Shown: positions 1 to 9,316 of the stretch, in pieces
Layout of the letters: each line of letters begins with the position of its first letter
Numbering within the stretch: the first letter of the stretch is position 1
Origin: Streptomyces lavendofoliae
GTDB lineage: Bacteria > Actinomycetota > Actinomycetes > Streptomycetales > Streptomycetaceae
Assembly (NCBI RefSeq): GCF_014649735.1
Contig: NZ_BMTP01000009.1
Location: 248,001 to 312,000, forward strand
DNA length: 64,000 nt
Direction: 5' to 3'
Program-made: the position numbers and the translations under genes
The notes under the pieces: model-generated
The model's database searches: none
Told to the model about the DNA's origin: nothing
What the model saw: the letters and a program-made list of their open reading frames with translations, nothing else

Positions 1-2
1 CC

Positions 3-407
3 GGGGACGGCCGCGCACAACGGCCCGGCCGGGCGACAGGACGCGGCCCCGCGCAACGGCCCGGCCGGGCGGAGGGAGCGGATCGCGGCCCCGACCGGAC
101 GCCGGATCACGCCCCCGCGCCGGACCGCGACCCCGGGTGGCACCGTGCCCAGGGCGGGGGCCGCGATCCCGGCCACGGCACGGCGGGGCCCGCCGACCCG
201 GCGTCCCGCGCCTCCGCGCGTGACCCCGCGACGGACGAGCTGACCGGCGAGGAGCGGGCCGAACTGCGCAGGCTGCGCGGTGAGGTGGAGGAGCTGCGGC
301 GCGCGAACGAGGTGCTCAAGGCGGCGTCCGCGATCTTCGCCGCGGATCTCCGCACAACGTCGAAGGTCGTGTACAACCCGGCGGATCGACAAGATCGGTC
401 GGCGTGA
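3..407 (+). pseudogene. IS3-family transposase OrfA remnant (C-terminal part)
   Basis: The frame is open from the window edge to a TGA at 405-407 and has no convincing start. Its last ~60 codons (from about 222) carry the signature of IS3-type OrfA C-termini: a leucine-zipper-like stretch (TGEERAELRRLRGEVEELRR) followed by ANEVLKAASAIFAADL. The upstream part is Arg/Gly/Pro-rich and does not look like the OrfA helix-turn-helix, and no OrfB follows. I read it as a decayed fragment marking an old insertion at the left border of the peptide cluster. The zipper motif is seen directly; the family call is from memory of OrfA sequences; the decay is inferred, since the true 5' end lies outside the window. 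Confidence 0.6.
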
Positions 408-446
408 CCGGTGCACCCCGCGCCCACGAGGCGCGGGGTGCACCGG
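408..446. terminator. Perfect 17-bp hairpin directly after the transposase remnant
   Basis: The left arm CCGGTGCACCCCGCGCC (408-424) and its exact reverse complement (430-446) flank a 5-nt loop. It begins on the base after the remnant's stop and ends 30 bp before the carbamoyltransferase start. No T-tract follows, as is usual for streptomycete terminators. It probably insulates the biosynthetic operon from upstream transcription. Confidence 0.7.
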
Positions 447-476
447 ATGATCCCGACCGACCTTTGGGGACTGACC

Positions 477-2210
477 ATGCGTGTGCTCGGAGTCAACGGC
501 TGGCCCGGGGCCAGCCACGATGGTGCTGCCTGCCTCGTCGTGGACGGCGAAGTCATCGCCCTGGCCGAGGAGGAACGCTTCACCCGGAACAAGCACGCCT
601 ACGGAGAGGCGCCCCTCAACGCCGCCGCCCACTGCCTCGCGGAGGGCGGCCTCACCCTGGACGACATCGACGTCGTCGCCCACGGCTGGGACATGCCCAA
701 GCTCTTCGCGGACCGGGGCCTGGACTGGTTCGCCGACGACGCCGAGACCCTGGAACACCTGCTGCCCAAGGCGCTGTTCCCGCGCACCCGCGACCCGCGG
801 CTGACGTTCGTCGACCACCACGTCGCCCACGCCGCCAGCGCGTACTACCTCTCCGGGCGGGACCGGGGCGCGATCCTCGTCCTGGACGGCCAGGGCGAGG
901 ACGTGAGCACCACGCTCGCCGTCGGCATCGACGGCGAGATCAAGACCCTGCGCAGCTTCACGCCCGGCTGGTCGCTGGGCTACTTCTACGCCGCGGTGTG
1001 CGAGTACGCCGGCCTCGGGTCCGACGCGGCGGGCAAGATGATGGGCCTCGCCTCGTACGGCACCCCCCAGGACCTCTCCTTCGGCGGCGCCCTCGACTTC
1101 ACGGACGACGGCTTCACCATCGGCGTCGTCCCGCCCGACCTGCGCTCCACCGGCAGCACCGACGAGGAGACGGCCACCATACGGCTCTGGCTGGAGCACC
1201 TCGAGAAGGCGCTGCCGGAGGCCCCCAACCGCTCCACGCGCCGCTTCGACCCCCGCGTGGGCCGCTACACCAGGGTCACCGACCGGGACCCGTTCGAGTA
1301 CCGCGACATCGCCGCCACGGCCCAGGCGGCCCTGGAGCGCGCGGTCATGACCCTCGTACGCACCCTGCTCAAGGAGAGCGGCGAGACCACGCTCCTGGTC
1401 GCCGGCGGCGTCGGCTTCAACGCCACCCTCAACGGCAAGCTCATGCGGATGCCCGAGGTCCGGGACCTCTTCGTCCAGCCCCTCGCCGGCGACCAGGGCG
1501 TCTCCCTCGGCGCGGCGGTCCGGGTCGCGGCCGAGGAGGGGGACCGCATCCGGCCCATGCGGGGCTCGGTGGCCTGGGGCCCGCAGTGGACCCCGGACGA
1601 GATCCGGCGGGTCCTGGAGGCGTCCGGCACCGCCTACACCGAGCCCGCGGACATCGCCGCCGCGACCGCGGACGTCCTGGCCGGGGGCGGGGTCGCCGGC
1701 TGGTTCCAGGGGCGGGCCGAGGGCGGCCCCCGTGCCCTCGGCCACCGCAGCATGGTGGCCGTGCCGAACCCCGAGGGGACCCGCGACCGGGTCAACGTCC
1801 GCATCAAGGACCGCGAGGCGTGGCGGCCGTTCGCCCCGAGCATGCAGGAGGAGGCCGCCGAGACGCTGATCGGGACGACCACCCCGCTTCCGTACATGAT
1901 CGTCACCACTCCGGTCACGGACGCGGGCGCCGCCGCCATGCCCGCCGTGGTCCACAGCGACCGCACCACCCGGCCGCAGACCGTCTCCGCCGAGGTCGAC
2001 CCCCTCTACCACCGGCTGATCGGGCGGGTCGGCGAGCACACCGGCACCGCCGTGGTCCTGAACACGTCCTTCAACGGCCGTGACGAACCGGTCGTCTGCA
2101 GCCCGCGCGACGCCCTCGCCACCTTCCACCGGCTGCCGATGGACGCCCTGGCCCTCGGGCCGTTCCTGGTCCGCCGCCCCGGCGGCGCCGTGGGGGAGGC
2201 CGGCGCATGA
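477..2210 (+). CDS. NodU/CmcH-family O-carbamoyltransferase
   Basis: This 577-residue protein belongs to the family that turns carbamoyl phosphate and ATP into carbamoyl-adenylate and passes the carbamoyl group to a hydroxyl of an antibiotic or amino acid. The N-terminal Kae1-like half opens with MRVLGVNGWPGASHDGAA, contains EEERFTR, and has the metal-binding DHHVAHAASAYY motif. The C-terminal half has GRAEGGPRALGHRS, REAWRPFAP and NTSFNGRDEPVV, all typical of the family. I chose the ATG at 477 because the conserved N-terminus begins there; a GTG at 411 in the same frame would add hairpin-derived sequence. It is the first gene of a plus-strand operon and overlaps the next by ATGA. The acceptor is unknown; Ser, a diamino acid or the carrier-bound residue of the next two genes are possible. 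Confidence 0.9.
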   Translation: MRVLGVNGWPGASHDGAACLVVDGEVIALAEEERFTRNKHAYGEAPLNAAAHCLAEGGLTLDDIDVVAHGWDMPKLFADRGLDWFADDAETLEHLLPKALFPRTRDPRLTFVDHHVAHAASAYYLSGRDRGAILVLDGQGEDVSTTLAVGIDGEIKTLRSFTPGWSLGYFYAAVCEYAGLGSDAAGKMMGLASYGTPQDLSFGGALDFTDDGFTIGVVPPDLRSTGSTDEETATIRLWLEHLEKALPEAPNRSTRRFDPRVGRYTRVTDRDPFEYRDIAATAQAALERAVMTLVRTLLKESGETTLLVAGGVGFNATLNGKLMRMPEVRDLFVQPLAGDQGVSLGAAVRVAAEEGDRIRPMRGSVAWGPQWTPDEIRRVLEASGTAYTEPADIAAATADVLAGGGVAGWFQGRAEGGPRALGHRSMVAVPNPEGTRDRVNVRIKDREAWRPFAPSMQEEAAETLIGTTTPLPYMIVTTPVTDAGAAAMPAVVHSDRTTRPQTVSAEVDPLYHRLIGRVGEHTGTAVVLNTSFNGRDEPVVCSPRDALATFHRLPMDALALGPFLVRRPGGAVGEAGA

Positions 2211-4105
2211 CCGCCCCGCCCCGCCCCCACTCCGCCCCCGGACCGGTCCCCGGTCCGGCCGCCGACGTCGGTACCCCGGCGGACCCGCCGTCCGGCCGGA
2301 CGGGACACACCGGCCACGCCGGCCCGTCCGGCCGGACCGGCCCCGACGACCGGGCCGCGCGGACCGATCCGGCCGGTCGGACCGAAGCCGCGCACGACGA
2401 CCGGGACGATCAGGCCGGTCCGGCCGTCGAGGAGGTGCGAGCCCGGCTGGACGTCTGGCTCGCCGACACCGTACTCGCGCCGGAGGCCGACCTGTCGGCC
2501 CCGCTGTCCGAACTCGGCGTCGACTCCCTCGACCTCATCCGCACCGCCCGCCGCGTCGAGGCCGCCTTCGGCGTCCGGGTGCAACTGCGTGAGCTGGCCG
2601 TCCCCGGGATGACAGCCGCCCGCCTGGCCGCGCTGGTCGCCGACCGGGCCGCCCGGCGCCGTACCGTCGACGCCGCACCGGCCGGCGCCGGCCACGACCC
2701 GGTCGTACTCACCCCTCCGCAGGAACAGGCGTGGGAGGAGCAGACCGGGCACCGCGGCCACTGGAACCAGGCGCTGCTGTTCCTCACCCGGCCGGGGATC
2801 GACGGCGGGCTGTTCGCCGAGGCCGTACGCCGCCTGGTCGCCGGCCACGCGTCGCTGCGCCTGGCCGTGGAGACGCGCCCGGCACGGCGGCCCCGGCAAC
2901 TGGTGACGCCGATCTCCCCCGACGGCCCGCCCGACGAGGCCCTCGGCCCGGTGCTCGACACGGTGGACATCTCCGAACTGGCCGACGCCGACCTGTCGGA
3001 GGCGGTCACCCTGCGCTGCGCCGTCGAACAGCGCGCCCTCGACCCGCTGACCGGACCCGTCGCCCGGTTCGTCCGCTTCGACGCGGGCCCGGCCCGGCCG
3101 GGGCGGCTGCTGATCGTCCTCCACCAGCTCGCCTGCGACATGGTCTCGTGGTCCGTCCTCCTGGAGGACCTGGAGGAGTTGTACACGGCACTCGAGGCCG
3201 GCCGCCGCGACCTCTGGTGCGCCGAGGGCACCCCGTACCCCGTGTGGGCCCAGGCGCTCGCCGCCCACGCCCGCACCCCCGAGGCCGAGGCGGAGGCCGA
3301 GTGGTGGACGGACGTGGTCCGCACCCCCGCGACCGTCCCGCTGGACCACGCCGTCCCCGACCCGAGGGCCGTGAACACCGCCGCCACGGCCGCGACCCAC
3401 CACGAGGAGTTCCCCCCGCGGCTCACCGCCCGCCTCCACGCGGCGGCCCGCGCCCACCGCGCCCACCCGGGCGACCTGGTCCTCCACGCCCTGGGCGAGG
3501 TGCTGGCCGGGTGGCTCGACGAGCCGGCGGTCCGGGTGGACGTGCTGCGGCACGGGCGCGAGGAGGCCGTCGGCGACTCCCATCTCGCCCGTACCACCGG
3601 CTGGTTCACCACCACCGTGCCCGTCCGCCTGGACCTGGCACCGGGCACCGCGGCCGAACGGCTCGCGCGGACCGTCGGGCACCTGGCGGCCCTGCCCGGC
3701 GGGGGAGTGGGGTTCGGCGCGCTCGGCCGCCACGGCCGTCCGCGCATCTCGGCCGCCCTGCGCGCCGCCCCGCCGAGCGACATCTCCTTCGACTTCGAGG
3801 GCGGCGACGGCGACGCCCTGCCGCTGCGCACCCTCCTGCCGGACGTGGCACCGGAGCCCGTGGGAGACATCACCGCCCCGCACTGGACGCGGCCCCACCT
3901 GATCGAGGTGATCGCCACCACCGACGACGAGGTGCTGCGGGCCGAGTGGTGGTACGCCGCGGCCCTGCACGACGAGGCCACCGTACGCGGCCTCGCCGCC
4001 CGCCACCGGGCCGCCCTCACCGCACTCCTGGACGCGCTGGGGCCGGACGGACCGCCGGACACCGGGGCCGCGGAGCCCGGCGTGGCCGGGGCACCGAGCA
4101 ACTGA
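2207..4105 (+). CDS. Free-standing carrier protein fused to a degenerate epimerase/condensation-like domain
   Basis: The 632-residue NRPS protein has three parts. Residues 1-70 are a Gly/Thr/Arg-rich linker, ~75-150 are a peptidyl carrier domain with the phosphopantetheine site LGVDSLDL, and ~170-620 are a domain of the condensation superfamily. The last part carries every epimerase-type landmark: PPQEQAW (E1), HQLACDMVSW (E2), DLVLHALG (E3), RHGRE (E4), RTTGWFTTTVP (E5), GGGVGFG (E6) and ISFDFEG (E7). The key residues are missing, however. The second His of HHxxxD is Gln307, and the Glu of EGHGRE is Leu447. Racemisation in the usual way is therefore unlikely; a docking, gatekeeping or altered acyl-transfer role is possible. 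The adjacent adenylation protein probably loads this carrier. It overlaps the upstream stop by ATGA. Confidence 0.82.
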   Translation: MTAPPRPHSAPGPVPGPAADVGTPADPPSGRTGHTGHAGPSGRTGPDDRAARTDPAGRTEAAHDDRDDQAGPAVEEVRARLDVWLADTVLAPEADLSAPLSELGVDSLDLIRTARRVEAAFGVRVQLRELAVPGMTAARLAALVADRAARRRTVDAAPAGAGHDPVVLTPPQEQAWEEQTGHRGHWNQALLFLTRPGIDGGLFAEAVRRLVAGHASLRLAVETRPARRPRQLVTPISPDGPPDEALGPVLDTVDISELADADLSEAVTLRCAVEQRALDPLTGPVARFVRFDAGPARPGRLLIVLHQLACDMVSWSVLLEDLEELYTALEAGRRDLWCAEGTPYPVWAQALAAHARTPEAEAEAEWWTDVVRTPATVPLDHAVPDPRAVNTAATAATHHEEFPPRLTARLHAAARAHRAHPGDLVLHALGEVLAGWLDEPAVRVDVLRHGREEAVGDSHLARTTGWFTTTVPVRLDLAPGTAAERLARTVGHLAALPGGGVGFGALGRHGRPRISAALRAAPPSDISFDFEGGDGDALPLRTLLPDVAPEPVGDITAPHWTRPHLIEVIATTDDEVLRAEWWYAAALHDEATVRGLAARHRAALTALLDALGPDGPPDTGAAEPGVAGAPSN

Positions 4106-4139
4106 ACACCTCACGGACGGACAGAGAAGACGCCCTGCC

Positions 4140-5720
4140 ATGACCCTGCCCAGCGTGCTCGACCCCTTCTTCGCCGTCGCCCGCTCGCACCCGGAGCGGC
4201 CGGCGGTCATCGACAACGGAATGACCGTCGGATACGGCCAACTGGCGGCCTGGGCAGGGGTGGTGGCCGATCTGGTCACCACCCGCACACCGGGGCCGCA
4301 CCCGCCCGTGGCCGTCGTCGCCCACCACAGCGTCCGCGACATCGCCGCGATCCTCGGCACCCTCGCGGCCGGCCGCGGCTATGTGGTGGTGCCCGGCGAG
4401 GCCGGCGACCGCGCGGACGCGGCCCTGCGTGCCCTTGGCTGCCGGGAGCTGATCGTCACCGCCGAGACCGACCGGCTGCCGGCCGTCGACCGCGTCCTGC
4501 GCCCCCACTGGGGTCCCTCCCGCGGCCCGGTCAGGGACGGCGGCCGGCCCGTCCGCGCGGGCGATCCCGCCTACGTGCTGTTCACCTCGGGTTCCACCGG
4601 CGCCCCCAAGGCCGTGGCGGTCCCGCACGGCGCGCTGCACGCCGTACTGCCCCCGCTGCGCGAGCTGTACGGGGTCGGCCCCGACACCGTGTCGCTGAAC
4701 TTCACCCGCGTGGACGGCGACACCAGCCTGGAGGAGATCCTGCCACCACTGCTGGCGGGCGGGATGGTCGTCCTCGACGGGGACGCCGAGGCGGACCTGG
4801 ACCGGGTCCTCACCGAGCACGAGGTCACCCTGGTCAACCTGCCCGTCGACTACTGGCACATCTACACCGGCCACCTGCTGGAGACCGGCCGGAAGCTCCC
4901 CGGCGACCTGGAGACCTTCGTCATCGGCGGGGAGGCCGTCCGCGCGGACATGCTGGAGCGCTGGCACCGGCTCGGCGCCGACGGCGTCCGGCTGCTCAAC
5001 ACGTACGGATCGACCGAGACCGCGCTCGTCACCCACAGCGCCGTGCTCGCCGGCCCGGGAGCCGAGGCCGCCGGCGCCGAACCCCCGGGCGCCGGCGGCC
5101 TCTTCCCCGAGGGCGTCCCGATCGGCCGGCCGCTGCCCTCGGTACGGCAGGCCGTGGTGCCCCGCCCGGAGGCGCCCGACGGCCCCGGCGAGCTGTTCGT
5201 GGCCGGCCCCCAGCTCGCCACCGGGTACCTCGACGACCCCGGGCGCACCGCCGCCCGCTTCGTCGAGGCGGACCTCGGCGGCGGCCCCGCCCGCTGGTAC
5301 CGCACCGGTGACCTCGTCCACGAGGCCGCCGACGGCACCCTCGTCTTCCACGGCCGCGCCGACCACCAGGTCAAGATCCGCGGCCACCGGGTGGACCTGC
5401 TGGACGTCGAGGAGGCCATCGGCCGCCTCCCGGGCGTGACCGCGGTCGCCGCCGCGCCCCACGCCAAGGGCGAGCACACCGCCCTGGTCGCCTTCGTGGT
5501 CGTCGCCCCGGCCGGCACCGCCCCGGCGCCCGGCCCCGCCCCGGCGCCCGGCCCCGCCCCTGACGGCGGTGCCGTGGACGGGACGGGCGCGCTGCGGGCA
5601 CGGTTGCGCGCGACGGTCCCGCCCCACCTCGTCCCCGACCGGATCGTCGCGGTCCCCGAGCTGGTGCACACCCGCACCGGCAAGGTCGACCGCGCCGCCA
5701 CCCGGGACCGGTACCTGTGA
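4140..5720 (+). CDS. Stand-alone NRPS adenylation protein
   Basis: The 526-residue protein is a single adenylation domain without a carrier. Core motifs are clear: A3 LFTSGSTGAPKA, A5 NTYGSTE, A7 YRTGDL, A8 GRADHQVKIRGHRVD and A10 TRTGKVDR. In A4 the alpha-amino-binding Asp is kept (GDTSLEE), so an alpha-amino acid is likely. My manual alignment gives pocket residues D-T-E-N-V-G-T-L-V-K, which I cannot assign to a substrate; the Glu at the third position may contact a basic side chain. It probably loads the carrier domain of the gene 34 bp upstream. The C-terminal subdomain contains an Ala/Pro/Gly repeat around residues 463-475. The stop overlaps the next GTG by GTGA. Confidence 0.9.
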   Translation: MTLPSVLDPFFAVARSHPERPAVIDNGMTVGYGQLAAWAGVVADLVTTRTPGPHPPVAVVAHHSVRDIAAILGTLAAGRGYVVVPGEAGDRADAALRALGCRELIVTAETDRLPAVDRVLRPHWGPSRGPVRDGGRPVRAGDPAYVLFTSGSTGAPKAVAVPHGALHAVLPPLRELYGVGPDTVSLNFTRVDGDTSLEEILPPLLAGGMVVLDGDAEADLDRVLTEHEVTLVNLPVDYWHIYTGHLLETGRKLPGDLETFVIGGEAVRADMLERWHRLGADGVRLLNTYGSTETALVTHSAVLAGPGAEAAGAEPPGAGGLFPEGVPIGRPLPSVRQAVVPRPEAPDGPGELFVAGPQLATGYLDDPGRTAARFVEADLGGGPARWYRTGDLVHEAADGTLVFHGRADHQVKIRGHRVDLLDVEEAIGRLPGVTAVAAAPHAKGEHTALVAFVVVAPAGTAPAPGPAPAPGPAPDGGAVDGTGALRARLRATVPPHLVPDRIVAVPELVHTRTGKVDRAATRDRYL

Positions 5721-7414
5721 CCAACCGGCTCTTCGACCGCTCGGTCGCCCCCGCCGCCCTGCCCGAGGCGGACACCCGCGGCCCCTGGCGCTACCTGTGG
5801 TGGCTGGTACGGGTCCGGCCCTGGCCACTGGTCCTCGGCGCCGTGCTCGGCACCGCCTGGATGGTCCCGCTGGCGCTCGTCCCGCTCGTCATCGGACGGG
5901 CCATCGACGAGGCCGGCCGGCCCGGCGGCGACCAGGCCGGCCTCCTCCTCTGGTCGCTGCTCGCCCTCGGCCTCGGCGTCCTCCAGGCAGCCGCCGGCGC
6001 CGGCCTGATCCAGGCCGCCGTGGGCGCCGAGGCGCACGCCCTGTCGTACACCCACCGCGTCCTGATGCGGCACGTCGTCCGGCTGGGCGCCACCCTGCGC
6101 GACAAGGCCCGCTCCGGCGACGTGGCCGCCTCGGCCGCCGCCGACGTCGAGAGCATCGGCAACGCCTTCGAGGTCGTCGGCCGCACCGTCGGCGCGGTGG
6201 TCGCCGCCGTACTCGTGGCCGTCGCCCTCACCGCCACCTCGCCCGTCCTCGGACTCGCCGTGCTCATCGGTGTCCCGGCCGCGGTCCTCGGCATCGGGCC
6301 GCTGCTGCGGCCGTTGCAGGAACGCGACGAGGCCCAGCGCGAACACATGGGCGTCGCCACCTCCCAGGCGGGCGACATCGTCGCCGGGCTGCGCATCCTG
6401 CGCGGCATCGGTGGCGAGGCCGGCTTCGCCGAGCGCTTCCGCCGCACCAGCCAGGACGTGCGTCGCGCCGGCGAGTCGGCCGGCCGGATGGAGGCGTGGC
6501 TCCAGGCGGCGGGCGTCCTCCTCCCCGGCCTCGTCACCGTCGGCATCGTCTGGCTCGGCGCCCGCCTCGCCCTCCAGGGCACCATCACCGCCGGTGAACT
6601 GATCGCGTTCTACGGCGCGTCCGCCTTCCTCACCCTGCCGGTGAGCACCGCGACCGAGGCCGCGGAGACCCTGAGCCTGGCCAAGGTCGCCGCCGGCCGG
6701 GTCTGCGCCCTGCTGCGGCTCACGCCGGACGACACCCAGCCCGCGCACCCCCGGCCGCTGCCCCCGGGACCGCTGTCCCTGGCGGACCCGCACACCGGGG
6801 TCACCGCCGAGGCCGGGCGGCTCACCGTGGTCGTCACCCCCGCCGACCGCACCGGGGACCTCGCCGACCGGTTCACCCGCCCCGGCGGCCCCCGCGACGG
6901 CACCCCGGCCGTCCTGCTCGGCGGCGTCCCGCTGGACCGGGTCGACCTGGCCGAACTGCGGTCGCGGGTACTGCGGTCCGGGCCGGCCGACACCCTGTTC
7001 AGCGGGACGCTGCGGGAGGAGCTGGCCGCGCGCGCCGACCGCTCCCCGCGGGAGCTGGACCGCGCCCTGTTCGCCGCCGACGCCGCCGACGTGGTCGAGG
7101 CCCTGCCCGCCGGACTCGACACCCACGTGGACGAGGGCGGCCGGGCCCTGTCGGGCGGCCAGCGCCAGCGGCTCGTCCTCGCCCGGGCCCTGCTCGCGGC
7201 CCCCGACGTCCTGGTGCTGGAGGACCCGACCTCCTCCGTCGACGCCCACACCGAGGCCCGGGTGGTCGAACGGGTGGCCGCGTTGCGTGCCGGGCGGACC
7301 ACCGTCGTGTTCAGCGACAGCCCGCTGTGGCGCGGCGTCGCCGACCGAGAGGCCCGCCCCGGCCCGGACCGCGTCCCCGGCAGCCCCGACCGCTCCGCAG
7401 GAGTGCCCTCGTGA
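5717..7414 (+). CDS. ABC exporter half-transporter with degenerate ATP site
   Basis: The 565-residue protein has a six-helix type-IV exporter domain (about residues 20-330) and a C-terminal nucleotide-binding domain. The signature motif is intact (LSGGQ at 478-482), but the region where Walker A should lie reads RLTVVVTPADRTGDL with no GxxGxGKS/T. Walker B ends LVLED (E502, D503 swapped relative to DE), and the H-loop His is absent (FSDSPL). Alone it could not hydrolyse ATP. With the next gene it forms a heterodimer in which its good signature completes the partner's good Walker A. It starts at a GTG overlapping the adenylation gene's stop and is probably the export or immunity function for the peptide. 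Confidence 0.9.
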   Translation: MTNRLFDRSVAPAALPEADTRGPWRYLWWLVRVRPWPLVLGAVLGTAWMVPLALVPLVIGRAIDEAGRPGGDQAGLLLWSLLALGLGVLQAAAGAGLIQAAVGAEAHALSYTHRVLMRHVVRLGATLRDKARSGDVAASAAADVESIGNAFEVVGRTVGAVVAAVLVAVALTATSPVLGLAVLIGVPAAVLGIGPLLRPLQERDEAQREHMGVATSQAGDIVAGLRILRGIGGEAGFAERFRRTSQDVRRAGESAGRMEAWLQAAGVLLPGLVTVGIVWLGARLALQGTITAGELIAFYGASAFLTLPVSTATEAAETLSLAKVAAGRVCALLRLTPDDTQPAHPRPLPPGPLSLADPHTGVTAEAGRLTVVVTPADRTGDLADRFTRPGGPRDGTPAVLLGGVPLDRVDLAELRSRVLRSGPADTLFSGTLREELAARADRSPRELDRALFAADAADVVEALPAGLDTHVDEGGRALSGGQRQRLVLARALLAAPDVLVLEDPTSSVDAHTEARVVERVAALRAGRTTVVFSDSPLWRGVADREARPGPDRVPGSPDRSAGVPS

Positions 7415-9294
7415 CGACGACCCCCACCCAGGACTCCACCACCACCGGGGCGGACCCGGCCCCGCCGGCCGCCCCCGCGCCCGGCGGCGCCCCCGGCCGG
7501 CCCGGGCGGCTGCCCCTGGCCGACCGGGCCGACGTCCGCGCCTGGACCGGTGCCTTCCTCCGGGGCGAGGCCCCCCGGCTGCTCCTCACGTTCACGCTGT
7601 TCGCCGCCGCCCTGGTGGCCGGCCTCGTCGGCCCCCGGCTCCTCGGCCACCTGGTCGAGTCCGTCAAGGCCGGCACCACCACCGGCCGGGTCGACCTGCT
7701 CGCCCTGGTCTTCGTCGCGATCCTGCTCGGCCACGCGCTCCTGGCCCGCGCGGCCCGCACCCAGGCCACCCTGCTCGGCGAACGCGTCCTGGCCCGTACC
7801 CGGGAGGACTTCGTCCGCCGGGTCCTCCGGCTGCCGCTGTCGGAGGTGGAGAGCGTCGGCACCGGCGACCTCCTCAGCCGCGCCACCACCGACGCCGACC
7901 GGCTCAACGAGAGCATCCGGCAGGCCGTCCCCCGCATCGCGCTGGCCGCCGTCACGCTGGTGTTCACCGTCGCGGCGATCCTGCTCACCTCACCCCTGCT
8001 CGCGCTCGGGCTGCTGGCCGGCGTACCGTTCGCCGCCCTGTCGACCTGGTGGTACCGGCCGCGCGCCACGCGCGCGTACGAGCGGCTGCTCGCCCAGGAG
8101 GCCGACGTCCTGGCCGTCACGCACGAGACGGCGCGCGGCGCCGCCACCGTCGAGGCCCTCGGGCTCGGCCCCCGCCAGGTGGAGCGCCACGGCGCGGCCG
8201 TCGACCAGGTCGTCCGCACCCGGCAGCGCACCACATGGCTCCAGACCGTCTGGTTCCCCAGCCTGGACCTCGCCACCATGGTGCCGATGGCGCTGACCCT
8301 GCTGATCGGCGGCCTCGCCTACCAGCGCGGGGAGGTGGGACTGGGCGAGCTGACCGCGGTGGTGCTGTACGTGCAGGCGCTCGGCGAACCCCTCAACGAC
8401 CTGCTGACCTGGACCGACGAACTCCAGATCGGGAACGCCGCGCTGCGCCGGATCCTGGGTGTGGACCGGCTGCCGCGCGAGGAGCCGAGGCCGCCCGCGG
8501 CCACCGAGGGCCACGCCATCCGGCTGGAGGGCGTCGGCTTCGGCTACGGCCCCGGCCGCGAGGTCCTGTCCGGCGTCGACCTCGACATCGCCCCCGGCGA
8601 ACGCCTGGTCGTGGTCGGCGCCTCCGGGGCGGGCAAGTCCACCCTCGGCAAACTGCTGGCCGGCGTGCACCACCCGACGCGGGGGACCGTGCGCATCGGC
8701 GGCGCCGAGATCGGCACCCTGCCGGTGGAACAACTGCGGCGCGAGATCGTGCTCGTGACCCAGGAGCAGCACGTGTTCACCGGCACGGTGCGGGACAACC
8801 TCACCCTGGCGCGCGACGAGACCCCGCCGGACGAGCGGCTGTGGGAGGCGCTGGACACCGTCCTGCTGACGGGCTGGGCGCGCGCCCTCCCCGACGGCCT
8901 CGACAGCGAGATCGGCCCGGGCGCCGCCTCGGTGTCGCCCTCGGAGGCCCAGCAGCTGGCGCTGGCCCGGCTGCTGCTGTCCGATCCGCACGCGCTGGTC
9001 CTGGACGAGGCCACGGCGCTGCTCGACTCCACCGCCTCGCGCCGGGTCGAGCGCTCGCTCGCGGCGCTGATCGAGGGCCGTACGGTCATCTCCATCGTCC
9101 ACCGCCTGGACTCGGTACGGGACGCCGACCGCATCGCCGTCATGGACCGCGGCCGGATCGTCGAGCTCGGCGGCCACGAGGAACTCCTCGGGGCCGACGG
9201 CGCGTACGCCTCCCTGTGGCACTCCTGGCAGGCGGCCCGGGACCCGGGGGCGGCCGGGCTCACCGAACGCGGGGGCGGCGACGGAGCCAGGTGA
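7411..9294 (+). CDS. ABC exporter half-transporter with consensus Walker A but lost signature
   Basis: The 627-residue partner of the previous gene starts at a GTG overlapping its stop (GTGA), with GCAGGAG 7 bp upstream. After an Ala/Pro/Gly-rich N-terminus come six membrane helices and an ATPase domain. Walker A (GASGAGKST, 403-411), Walker B (ALVLDEATALLD) and the H-loop (IVHRL) are consensus, but the signature reads VSPSE (508-512) instead of LSGGQ. The degenerate features of the two subunits are exactly complementary, leaving one complete and one dead ATP site, as in asymmetric exporters such as TAP or TM287/288. It is the last gene of the plus-strand operon and is followed by a strong hairpin. 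Confidence 0.92.
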   Translation: MTTTPTQDSTTTGADPAPPAAPAPGGAPGRPGRLPLADRADVRAWTGAFLRGEAPRLLLTFTLFAAALVAGLVGPRLLGHLVESVKAGTTTGRVDLLALVFVAILLGHALLARAARTQATLLGERVLARTREDFVRRVLRLPLSEVESVGTGDLLSRATTDADRLNESIRQAVPRIALAAVTLVFTVAAILLTSPLLALGLLAGVPFAALSTWWYRPRATRAYERLLAQEADVLAVTHETARGAATVEALGLGPRQVERHGAAVDQVVRTRQRTTWLQTVWFPSLDLATMVPMALTLLIGGLAYQRGEVGLGELTAVVLYVQALGEPLNDLLTWTDELQIGNAALRRILGVDRLPREEPRPPAATEGHAIRLEGVGFGYGPGREVLSGVDLDIAPGERLVVVGASGAGKSTLGKLLAGVHHPTRGTVRIGGAEIGTLPVEQLRREIVLVTQEQHVFTGTVRDNLTLARDETPPDERLWEALDTVLLTGWARALPDGLDSEIGPGAASVSPSEAQQLALARLLLSDPHALVLDEATALLDSTASRRVERSLAALIEGRTVISIVHRLDSVRDADRIAVMDRGRIVELGGHEELLGADGAYASLWHSWQAARDPGAAGLTERGGGDGAR

Positions 9295-9316
9295 CACGCG
9301 GCGCTCCCGTGACGCC

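Noticed and set aside
411..476. Upstream GTG start for the carbamoyltransferase.
   Set aside because: It would place the start inside the perfect hairpin; the conserved family N-terminus begins at the ATG at 477.
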